A stretch of 64,000 bases of DNA, taken from assembly GCA_002633025.1 (NCBI GenBank), contig NMRB01000057.1, positions 1-64,000 of the forward strand, given 5' to 3'. The position numbers were made by a program, and so were the translations under genes. The stretch comes from Notospermus geniculatus. Taxonomy: Eukaryota; Nemertea; Pilidiophora; Heteronemertea; Lineidae. Under the pieces are notes generated by a model, which was not told the origin of the DNA, did no database searches, and worked only from the letters and a program-made list of their open reading frames with translations. Of the stretch, positions 1 through 11,300 are shown in pieces (position 1 is the stretch's first letter; each line of letters opens with the position of its first letter).

Positions 1-600
1 ACATCCTGCCCTTGGAGTTCGTATGGGGTACACCACGGATCCACCAGCCAACACAGAACATTCACAGACATCATATCCTTTACTCCATGCTTTATCCAGC
101 TCTTCCCTCGTGGCCAGGCGTGTGTAACCATTCGCAGGGCACACCGGAATGGCATCTTCGACTTTCTTCAGTAAAGTCGGTGACCTCGCCTGTACAACCC
201 CGTAATCCTTAGAGCTTGTTCGCCCTGTGGCAGAAAAATGGAGTTGAGAATACGCAAGAACGAAAATAGAATTGAGAGTACGCTATATGTGCCTCTATCA
301 TCATGGCATATCAATTTTATCGGCTTTTTTGTTGAAAATATAATTTTGACAAATTTAGCGCGACGCACTGGCAGGATTTCTTATATCACTCTCCTCAGTT
401 GCAACATGCGTCCAATCACACGTCTGCGGCGATCCATCCGTTTTTCCCACAAAAAAACCTCTTCTAATTTTCCAACAAATGAACAACATGTTGAAATGTT
501 GTTGAGAAGTTGCTATCTTATTCGCTATTTGTGTATACAGGGTCGAAAGATCATGTTGCACAGATGTCGTTAATCAGTTGGTGTAAACGTGTTGCCAATA
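1..600. other. Intergenic, no gene seen
   Basis: I see only short chance open frames here, no splice-bounded coding exon and no recognisable RNA gene. It is the 5' flank of the window, ending at the first foldback element. Confidence 0.5.
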
Positions 601-728
601 GAGAGTTTTCGCAAAGCCCCAGAAACGCCGACGCGAACGCCAAACCCATTGTTCGATGCCGCGAAGACAACACCGAACAAAAGGATAGACGTTCTCGTTG
701 GCGTTTCGAGGGCTTTGAGAAAATCCTA
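601..728. mobile_element. Foldback MITE, family A, copy 1
   Basis: A short foldback element of about 128 bp. The left arm begins GAGAGTTTTCGCAAAGCCCC and the right arm is its inverse, slightly degraded (GGCTTTGAGAAAATCC). Inside, GTTCGATGCC and GAAGACAACACCGAACAA form a second complementary pair, so nearly the whole element can fold into one hairpin. It has no coding capacity. The same family recurs at 46366, 53526, 53682, 53947 and 54100, which is why I call it a mobile element. Confidence 0.8.
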
Positions 729-934
729 ATGACTACCGACTACCGGCGCGAACGGTCACTCCTTAGGCCTAGATCTACCATTTTGTCAAAAATGATCAGT
801 AGAAAAGGAAGTTGATTTAGGCCTATCATTGCATCTTTAGACAACCGTCGACCGACGTGAATACGAAGGGGATAAATTCGAACGGCGCAATGCGTGATAG
901 GCAAAGCCAAACGGTGGGGTTTCCTTGTGCCTCA

Positions 935-1150
935 CCAGAGGAACTCCAAGGTTCTACAAATGTATATAGAACCTTCTTTTAAAAAACCTGAGAGGGTTCC
1001 ACATAGAATATAAGAACCTTTCTGTCGCCAAGAACCCATCAAGGTTCCAGATAGAACCCTTTTCTAAGGCAAAGTTTCTATCTGGAACCTCTAGGGTTCT
1101 TAGTTATTAAACAATCCGAGGGTTGTTAAAAAGATAAAGAACCTTTTCTG
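935..1150. repeat. Alternating GGTTCT / AGAACC repeat cluster
   Basis: About 215 bp in which the word GGTTC(T/C) and its inverse AGAACC alternate roughly every 15-40 bp (for example AAGGTTCTAC, TATAGAACCTTC, AGGGTTCCACAT, AAGAACCTTTCT, AGAACCC, AGGGTTCTTAG). Many overlapping hairpins are possible. I know of no function; it looks like a degenerate inverted-repeat element or an expanded terminal repeat. Confidence 0.6.
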
Positions 1151-1166
1151 CAAGGAGTGAATAATA

Positions 1167-1650
1167 TCAAAAAATAGATAAAGACACCGGCCAAAGAGAA
1201 AACTCACCGAGTTGAAAACAGTAAAAGAGAGAGAGGGCGAGCAGTAGGCCCACCCCAGTCTGCGCCATCTTGATTGTCATCCCCAGAAAGATATAAGTCA
1301 GGTAGGACGCTATTTGTGCAGTTCGCAATGAATAATTGATAGCATTGATCTCCTTGTAGCTGTCAACGGATACTAAAACAGCAATCATGAGTGTCAACTC
1401 GACATGCCAATATTTTTGGCCGAAAACGCAACGTCAAGTTGTTGCATTAATTTTAAAAATACAGTATTGACAGACTCTTGTTGAAGTGGTGCTGTTGAGC
1501 AATGGCTTTTCCTGTCATTCACATCCTGGTCGTCCATGAGGGTGTGGCCTACATGTATACAGAGCTACGGGATGTGGGTGCGAGTCCAGTACTGAGATGG
1601 GCAACAAGTCTGCATCTTGTTGTTTTGAATTTGAATTTGAATTTGTTAGA
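1167..1650. other. Intergenic, no gene seen
   Basis: A minus-strand open frame at 1167-1397 has hydrophobic stretches but no splice context or recognised family. A short TTGAAT run near 1627 is simple repeat. Nothing else is supported. Confidence 0.4.
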
Positions 1651-1741
1651 CTGGTTTCCGTTTTTGCGGCTTCACTCCCGTGGTACTGTCCGTTGTGGAA
1701 TGAGCGCCAAGGGTGTGCGCAGACAGCGGCAAAGAAACCAG
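1651..1741. mobile_element. Inverted-repeat element, family C, copy 1
   Basis: Starts CTGGTTTCCGTTTTTGCGGC and ends with the inverse GGCAAAGAAACCAG. The interior GGAATGAGCGCC word is shared with a related copy at 33444-33541. Arms are diverged, so this is an old copy. No coding potential. Confidence 0.6.
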
Positions 1742-1864
1742 ATACCGGTACGCGTCACGACGCCGGTCCGTTTTCAAGTGGACAACTGTTCCCGATACAT
1801 CCGAGGCTCTCCAGCGAATTTAACTGCACTGGGCTGGAAAGCCAGGTGTAAAGTACATGTACCA

Positions 1865-1965
1865 GTTTCCGTTTCTCAGTGTTCCCGCCTCATTATATAG
1901 GGACCATGATTGTATGAAACGGGAGTGACGAATTTCCCCGTGTCTCCCAGTGAAATAAAAAGTCC
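1865..1965 (+). repeat. Dispersed repeat shared with 26658-26757
   Basis: The stretch containing ACGGGAGTGACGAATTTCC and the following CCCAGTGAAATAAAAAG is matched, with substitutions, by ACGAGAGTGACGTATTTCTC and CCCATTAAAAAG near 26710-26755. Two diverged copies of one dispersed repeat; class unknown. Confidence 0.45.
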
Positions 1966-2280
1966 TGGGGCCTGTTTCATAAACGAAGTTTCATAAATGA
2001 CTTTAGACCACCGCCCATTCTTATCTACACTGTAACCCGTTGGTGGAATCCCCAGATTCAGGCCGTTTTTTCGGTTCTTCTCCCTCAGACGAAATCCGAC
2101 GGAGATGCTGTCTTCACGGCTTGTTTTGAGAGGAGGCCGGCCCGTGTGTCGGCGTTACTAGAAGCCGAAACCGACAACAACAACAATGACCTAGTTCCAA
2201 AGTCAAATTGGGTCACAAGTTTTGATAAAATTTGTGCGTAGAAGCTCTCTTTTCCTCGCTGTTTGCTCGGTTGGGAAGAC

Positions 2281-2304
2281 ATGTCATCCGCAGAAAATAG
2301 CAAG
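2281..2304 (+). other. Proposed first coding exon of ALDH1L gene
   Basis: The exon at 3421 begins in phase 0 with [12 protein letters not shown] and has an in-frame stop just upstream, so a separate start exon is required. ATGTCATCCGCAGAAAATAG followed by CAAG|GTGTGG gives MSSAENSK in the right phase. The donor is only fair (GTGTGG). Alternatives further upstream cannot be excluded; cDNA would settle it. Confidence 0.45.
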
Positions 2305-5300
2305 GTGTGGTAGATTAGTTACTTTTCATCCGTAATTAACTCTGAATACCGGTTGAATGTGTACTGTGCGTGTTTTAAGAGGTTCGATTCGCAGGTGGTC
2401 ATGGACGTGCCGTGGCCCGTGCTGCTGTGGTGTCATCAGTGTCACATGTGGTGTGGGCATGTGGGGGGGGGGGGGCAGGCCTACCGGTAGCTGTNAGGCC
2501 TACCGGTAGCTGTAGGCCCACTGGAGCAGCAGTAGTGGACATGGTGTATAATTATATACTGCTCATGTGCTACGCCTACGTCATGTCACGTGTGTTAGGC
2601 CTATGTCCTACTATTATTCCGTCCTTCTTAGCCCGGACCTAGGACATGTCATGTAGGCAGTAGGCCTAGGCCTAGCCCTAGGCCTAGGCGGCCGAGGTTA
2701 GCTACTACACTAGGCCTAGGCCCTAGTGTAGGGCCTACCCGGTTCCCGGTAGGCCTAGGCCCTAACTGGCTTTGCCTTTTTGTGTGAACTCCTTAGGGTA
2801 GGGGCCTAGGCCTATCGGTGGCAGAGCCTCTAGCCTAGCTCTAGTCTCTGACTGTCTAAAATTAGGCCTAGGCCCTAGGCCTACCAAGCTCAGTCTGAAA
2901 GTTTATCCCACACACACGCACACACTTGGAATGGATGGAAAACTCTAGCCTACCGACCGGTATCTATTCGCAGGAAAAAGGCATTTTAAAAACTTTAGGC
3001 TTTTTTCCATCTTTGGAAAGTGAATAACTGGACTCCGTGATAATAGTCAACATATCAAAATACAGGCCATCAATATGATTGACGGAAATGACATAATTTG
3101 CCTCATACATGTCATATCAGGAAGGCCTATCGAACAACTGTAGTAGGCCCACTCAAGACTCGTCATAACCTGTTCTGATCTGTTTCAAGGTTCTTTTTGA
3201 GTAGGCTTCTGATTTTTAACCTGCATGAATAGAAATGGTGTTATTTCCTGAAGACTTAACAAATCTTGACTGGTGTACAAACTGAAGAATAAACCACACT
3301 AGGTCTGGTATTCTAATTGGACACAATCTGCCTCTGATAGATCATGATAGATACTTGAGTGATTGATATTCTAAGTTACCGGTATCGACTGGTGAAGTCT
3401 GAATTCATATTCATTTGCAGCTTCGAGTGGCTGTGATAGGCCAGAGTGCCTTCGGCGCTGAAGTTTACAAACTAATCAAGTCGAATGGCCATACAATCGT
3501 GGGCGTGTTCACTATTCCTGATGTCAATGGAAAGGAGGACATATTAGGTAAATTCTTGTAGCAGGGCTTTTGTCTCGCTCGCTCTTCATATGCTTGCACA
3601 CAAAGCCGAGATTGGGCCTCATGGCAAGCATGACGAGGTTGGAAAACTGATTTGCAGAGACATCCATAAAACTCACTTGATACGTGGTACCCTTCGACAG
3701 TCCCTTGATTTTTGTCCTTATAGCTCAGACAGCTGCTGGAGATGGCGTCCCTGTCTACAAGTTCAAAGCCTGGCGTCGGAAGGGTGAAATCCTCCCAGAG
3801 GTGTTTGAGGAATACAAATCAGTCAAAGCTGACCTATGAATGTGATGCCATTCTGTAGTCAGTTTATCCCCATGGAAGTCGTCAACCATCCGAAACATCA
3901 GTCAATATGTTATCATCCATCGATCTTGCCAAGACATCGAGGTGCATCAGCTATCAACTGGTATGGTCTAGTTTTCGAACATTCAAAGTGGCAGTTCGGT
4001 TCCGTAACTTGAGGAATCTGAGTTGTGATCCTTGGGAAAATGGAAACTTTCTCCATTTTCTCAAGGATCACAACTCAGATTCCTCAATTGACGAAAACGA
4101 ACAGCCCCTTTAACTTAGAACTCAATGGAGTACAGGCAAAGCTTTTGATTTGGAAAAATGCACTTAGAAGATATCTCATATCATTTGTGCTGAATGTCAT
4201 TGAATGTAAGCACTGTCTCTTTGGGAGGTGAGATTATGGCCTCTCCACTGGCCAACTGGTCATAAACTGAAAGTGACAACCCTCTTTCAGGACTCTCATC
4301 CAAGGAGACAAAAAGGGAGGTTTCACAATCTTCTGGCCTGATGATGGTCTTGACACTGGACCAATGCTCCTGACACGCGAGTGTGATGTTGACATAAATG
4401 ACACACTTAACTCCATCTACAAGAGGTTTATGTTCCCAGAAGGTGTAAAGGCCATGGTGAGCCTGTTTGTTTGTAATTTCACTCTTTTATGATTGAATCT
4501 GAGTCTCACACTCACTCGGCACACCGTTGCATGGGATATTAAGCCACGGTGCCTTGTATCGTGTTCCTAGTGCATTTGCAAGGGCAAGTAAGACCCCATC
4601 CAAGTGAGTAGCTTCTTGGCCTCTTCATACGAGGGCTAATGATGCTTTGATGTCAGCCATGATGGAAAAATACAAGACCATGAACGCCACATCACTGCAG
4701 TCATGTGATTTGCTGCTTGATTGGAGATTGAATATCACCCTTTCAGGGAGAAGCTGTTGAAATGATAGCAGCTGGAACTGCACCAAAGATCACACAACCG
4801 GCAGAGGGAGCAACCTATGATGCCAAAATGAAGAAGGAAATAGTTGAGGTACGTCTGGCTGGAATCTAGTAACTTCCATATAGGCTTTTAGCTTACTGGC
4901 ATTTCCTGATGCTCCTTTCGTCACTCTACTCATGACTCGTCTCTTTCAATTTTTATATTGATCTGCAGTTGGTGCTTGGAAGATTTTGGCTTTTGTTGAC
5001 TGATGCCAGGAAGTTGCGTAGGGCCTACAAAGTACTGGACTCTCAGTCTTAAATACCTTTGAGATTTTGTCATTTTGGTTAATTTTTAGATCAATTGGGA
5101 CCAAACTGCTCTCAACCTCCATAACTTCATCCGTGGTGCAGATAAAGTCCCTGGTGCATGGACAACCATTGATGGCAAGGTAGGTACCCGATAGGAGGGC
5201 CTGATTCCCACGCACTGTCTTATGACATCAGTTCAAAGTGGAAAATGTATGGTACATGTAACTCAACTCGAATGTGTGTTCCTACACCATGTTCTTTTGT

Positions 5301-8300
5301 GGGCTTCATAACAACTGATGAGTGCATTTCTACATTACAGCAAGTTACGATGTATGGTTCGAAATTGTGGGATGAGGCACCACCTGAAGGCACTGAAGTG
5401 GAGGTCCCTGGAATGAGTAGAAAAGCAATTGTTCACTCATCTGGTATGGTTCTCTTTGGAAATGATGGGAAAGCGGTAGGTACTGGAAATCTCACTCACA
5501 ACCTGTATCAGATGAACTTAAATTAGCTGTACATGTAGAATTAAATCACGTGAAACATCATCTCCATTTTCAGCTCAGTGTTGAACAATTGAAGTTTGAT
5601 GATGGCAAAATGATCCCAGCATCAAAGTATGGCCAATCAGCTGGAGGCGCTGGTGACCTGAAATTGACAGACGAGGAACTTAAGATGCAGGCTGCTATCA
5701 AGACAATTTGGCAGGGAATCCTAGCCAAGGAGGATATTCCGCCCGATATGGACTTCTTTGGGGCGGGGGCTGGTTCCATGGATGTTACAAGGTCAGTCAG
5801 GGTCTGTTTGCATTGGTCAGTTAGCTTCCGTCTGCTGTCTGTTTGTTCAGAATGGACAGAAATGACACATTTGGGTCTAAACTTTAGTATCCTTAAATAA
5901 TGAGGCATAGGTTCTACTGTAGTTAGTTTCATTTCAGATTGGTCGAGGAAGTCAAAGAAAAATGCAATGGCATTGTACTCCAACCCGAGGAGGTTTACAT
6001 GGCAACCACATTTGTCGATTTTGTTGGCTTAGTCGTGATGAAGGGTCGTGGAGGTGGCGCTGCTGAGTTTGTCTATGATGCTGTACGTGTTGGTTTGCAA
6101 TGTCTCTTCACAATGTTGCGAATCAGAGAATGTTTTATGGGTAACTGATGTTGTTTGACAGAGACCCCTCATGCTTGAAAGAGACATAGAACCTTAATCA
6201 GTCTTGGAGTGGAATCTGTTCATTGGATTTTGTATTGATCAAGTTGCAGAGATTTCGTATTTGTACCAAGTCCTTATATCACCCCAGTAGTGCAATTTTG
6301 TTGGAATTTTCTTGAAAATTTCAGATCAAAATGAATGTGAACAAAATGGACATCACCTTCCCGCATCAGCTCTTCATCAACAATGAGTTTGTTGATGCCG
6401 CAGATGGGCAGACATTCGACAACATGAACCCAACTGATGAATCGCTGATCTGTAAAGTTTCCAAGGGGTCGAAAGCAGACGTGGATAAAGCTGTCAACGC
6501 TGCAGCGGTAAGAGAGGCTGGACAATCCCTTTTCTCCATGTCGATTTCCTCTGTACTCCTCAAATTAGGATTCACCCCAGTAAACCCTTATATTTCCTTG
6601 TTCCAGAAAGCATTCTACGAGGGCGAATGGGGAAAGATGAACGCCCGCGACCGGGGCAAGCTGATGTACCGCTTGGCAGACGTATTGGACGAACACAGAG
6701 AAGAACTGGCCACCCTTGAGTCCATCGACTCTGGAGCTGTCTACACCCTCGCTCTCAAAACACACATTGGAATGTCCATTGACACTTTTAGGTATTTTGC
6801 TGGTTGGTGTGATAAAATTGAGGTATGTTTACTTCCATATTTGCCATTTCTTCCCAAGATTTTTGGTTTATACTTACAACGTGGACATTTTCTGTGCAAC
6901 ATTTCATTTGGTCTTCATAACTTTGCTGTGTTTAAGGGTAAAACTATTCCCATCAACCATGCCAGACCAAAGAAGAACCTGACCTTTACAAAGAGGGAAC
7001 CAATGGGGTAAGCTCTATTTGAAATTCCCGACATCGGATACTCCTTCAGGAACAGAAGGCAACTGTAGTAGAAGATGATTCTTAAACGTTTCATTACTTT
7101 ACAGAGTGGTTGGCCTGGTTACTCCTTGGAACTATCCACTAATGATGTTGGCATGGAAAATGGCTGCTTGCCTTGCTGCTGGTAATACTGTTGTTTTGAA
7201 ACCAGCGCAAGTAAGTTTGGAAGTTTTGCTTCGCTTTTCCACAAATTTGTATATTTACAAGAAAACCAGTCATTCTTTGCTGGAAACATAATGTTTTGAC
7301 TGAGTCTGTGGACTTGCAAATTTCTGCATCTGCTGGCCCAAAAGTTAAAGTACCTCCTGATCTTTTTTCCAGGTTACCCCCTTGACGTCACTCAAATTTG
7401 CCGAGCTCTGCGTAAAGGCGGGATTCCCAGCAGGAGTCGTCAACATCGTGACAGGAAGTGGGACTGTGGTTGGCAATGCCATCGTCACACACCCTCGCGT
7501 CAGGAAGCTGGGATTTACAGGATCCACGGAAGTTGGCGTGGCGATCATGGAGGGGTGAGTGTATGTCACTGCTGGGGATAGGCACCAGATTTGAGTAGTG
7601 ACGTGAGTGTGGCCTGTCGTCAATTGAAACAGAATTATCGACTCTGTAGACAATATTTCTCTATAAGAAAGTATTTCTGCTCATCGAGTGCCCCTCTTCA
7701 TATTTCAGATGTGCAAAGAGCAACCTGAAGAAGTGTTCACTGGAACTTGGTGGAAAGTCACCGCTCATCATATTCAAAGACAGTGATATGAGCAAAGCTG
7801 TAAAGAATGTAAGATTTCAGGCCTTAAAGGCCTATGTACACTATCAACATTTCAGGACACATGTCGCGACACATGTGTCCGACACAGATGGATACAGAAA
7901 TTTTGTCCCTGTATACACTAGACACATGTCGGGACACATGTTGCGACACAGTGTTGGGACACATGTTGCCAATTTTTTTGCTCTGTACACACTGTCAACA
8001 TTTCCAGCAACACGGTGTGTCGGGCACATGTATCCCGACATGTGTCTTGAAATGTTGATAGTGTACATAGGCCTTAAGGCTCGTTTCATCCGCAATGGTT
8101 TTCCACTCGGACCAGATGATGTCATTGTCCGTCAACTCTTGACCGGTTGTATTGTAAGCAAGAATGACCCGCACAGCAAGAGGAAACCGCACTGCAAGAG
8201 CTAGAAACTGCGTGGCAAGAGTGGGAAAACTTTGGGTGTGGAAACAGGCCTTTACTGGCGTCACATGATACATGTTCAGAGACCTTTCAAAACACTAACT

Positions 8301-11300
8301 TCTGTTGTGAATCATGATACCAGTTAGACGACTAACGTTTGTACGGATGTAATAACTAGTCAGGCTGATCGTGGAAGTTCTGAAGTGAGGTTGTTACATA
8401 CGTGTACATCTTGTTGTTGTTCCAGGGCTGCAATGGTGTGTTCTTCAATAAGGGTGAGAACTGCATCGCCGCTGGCCGTCTCTTTGTAGAAGAATCAATC
8501 CATGACACTTACGTGGCAGCAGTCATTGAAGAGATCAAGAAAATGAAGATTGGAGATCCTCTTGACCGGACAACAGATCACGGGCCGCAGAATCATAGGT
8601 ATCAGGGGCTTGGCTGCTTGGGCAGCCCCTTAGTCAAAAACTTGTATCAAGTTCACAATTCGATTTCCCTCAAATTTGATTTCATTTTTTCCCCATATCC
8701 ACTCAGGAATGAAATTCATCACCCGTTCTGCATTTTAGGGCTCACCTAAACAGCCTCCTGAGTTACATCAAGAAAGGTGTGGATGAGGGCGCCACTCTGG
8801 CTTATGGAGGGAAACAGGTGGAAAGACCGGGGTTATTTTTGGAGCCGACCGTGTTCACGAATGTTGAGGACAATATGTTCATTGCAAAGGAGGAGTCGTT
8901 TGGACCTATCATGATCATATCGAAGTTCAAAGATGGGTGAGTGTATCAGAAGAGGGTCCAAGTCCATGGGTGGGGTCCATTCCATGTTATTTGAAACAAG
9001 GAGTGCAATAAAACCTCCCTCAGCGGACACCTCTGCCAGGAGGACACCTCTCTATTGAGGACACAAGAGTTCAGTCCCAAATTGACCATTTCTATTCATT
9101 TTGACCTTGGTAATTAGGACACCTCTTAATTAACGACAGCATCTCTCAGTCCCTGAGGTGTCCTTAAATAGAGAGACTCCATTGTAATCAAAATGAGCAA
9201 CTTAAGGCTACTCTAGAGTAGTCACAGTTCAAGACTGTTGTTGTATGAAGGAACACCCACACTGAAATGCTCTATATGGACACTGAGATCACTTTATCCA
9301 TTTCTTTTTCTCAGTGACATGGACGGCGTGATCCGACGAGCGAACAACACAGAATATGGCCTCGCGTCTGGAGTCTTCACAAATGATCTTAGCAAAGCTT
9401 TGCGTGTTTCTGATGGGCTCGAGGCTGGGACGGTATTCGTCAATACCTACAACAAAACAGATGTGGCAGCACCATTTGGCGGCTTCAAGCAGTCGGGATT
9501 TGGAAAGGATCTTGGTAAGTTAGTCAAAAATTCTTCTATGGTGAATTGAGTGGTTCCCCTCTTAGCCTGAAGCAGGCAGATGCCTAAGTCAGCCTTGACT
9601 TTCACAAGCAGATTAGGCCACTGAACCCTGATCCATGTGAGCATCGGAGTACAGAATGGCTGTGTGGTGATTGCCATGGGTTTGTTGCATACCTGATGCT
9701 TGATCGTCATTACAAGAAAAAACCTGACAACCCTTCGCTTTGACTTGTACATGCAGATGGAGCCACTGAACCCTAACCCCTCCCCGTCCTCACCCAGCTG
9801 TTTGCATCAGGATGGCTATGTGATGATAGTCATGGTTTTATTGTATACCTACCTGGAGATTGGTCATCATCTCAATAAAGAACACCTGACAGTTGGACTC
9901 AAGTGATACTTAACGAAAGTTTATTATGTTCTGATATTGATTTGTGCATCGTGGAGCCTGATGATAAACAGTCGTGTGAATGAAAAGCTGATGATGTAGA
10001 GCGATGTTTTCCAATATATATCCGTCAGAATTATGAATCTGTACGTGAGTTGAATTTCGAACAAGTTGGTAAAACAAATGTAACTGTCTATGTGTGGGAT
10101 AGAGTGCTGCAGTGGATACATGGCCTGTTGGTATTGTTGTGGGTTTGATTCCTTGTCTGGCCCATTCTACATAAAGCTCTCTGAGCACACTTGACCTTGG
10201 AACTCCAGTTTCCTCCTGCATGAAGTCTGTTCATAATGACAGAAACTCCACATGTATAAATTCCAATTTATTGCATGGATCTATGGGGCAAATCCATGAG
10301 ATCTGATGCACTCTTTTCATTGTGAATTTACCCGTGGCTCACTCCAAGCTCCTTGTCAATACTATGCGTTAAATGTTGTGATGAGACTTCAAACCAAACT
10401 CATCCCAGCTTGTTATTGACCCAACAAGGGAAAGCAGCCTCGTTGTGTTGGGGCAGCTGCTGATACGTGCTGTCAGATGCAATCAGATGTTTTTATTGAG
10501 TGGTCAGGTCTGATAAAGCTTTGAATAATTCTGCCCGGCAGTGAATTATTTAGGTTTGTCTTGAAATCTACATTGATTCCTTGTTTCTGTTTGTATCCAT
10601 GTGTTGTGGTTGTCAATTTGAAGATGGAGAGAAGGCAACTGTCTTTGACAGTGCAGATTCTTGCCGGGAACTCCAGTTTCCTCCTGCTGTACGTCAAGTT
10701 CGTCCATTCTTGTCGATAGAGTTAATAATGCCATGGCTCTTGATTCAATGGCCCTTTTACATGGAGTGTGTTCAAGGTCAGTTCACTGAATTTTTGTACC
10801 ACGAAAAGGGAAGGATAGTACAGGTCGCATGGCTTTGTCAAGGTACGAAAAGCAGGTGAACTAACCTCGAACTGGATTGAACTGACTCTGTGAAAAAAGG
10901 GCTATTGACTTTGCCCAGTCAATCTTATCTACATGTATTTATAATGTAGTTTACTTGGTCCCACCTGTTTTCTATGTTTTCAAGGCAACTTGGCTCAATC
11001 ATGACGGTGATTCCTTGACGAATGTAACACTTCAGGCATCAATAGGAAGTGTTTGGTGAAATCAAAACCTAAGAACTCTCCTAGGAACCATTTTCCTGGA
11101 GTGGTTTTCTTGTGGCCCCCTGTATTTGTACCAAGTATTCATTTCGTTGCCTACAGCTTCCATCTGAAGCCCATCCAAAGCTGTCTTCCCTCGTGGGATT
11201 CAAATTTCAATTAACTTTCCAATGTTGTTCAGGAATATTGATCTCCAAAAACAGTTCATAATGTGGCAGGCACTAAACTAACATGTCACGTCGGGAACAG

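Noticed and set aside
7834-8273. Several frames rich in His, Thr and Cys in an ALDH1L intron
   Set aside because: They translate the GACACATGT repeats of the TTAA element.
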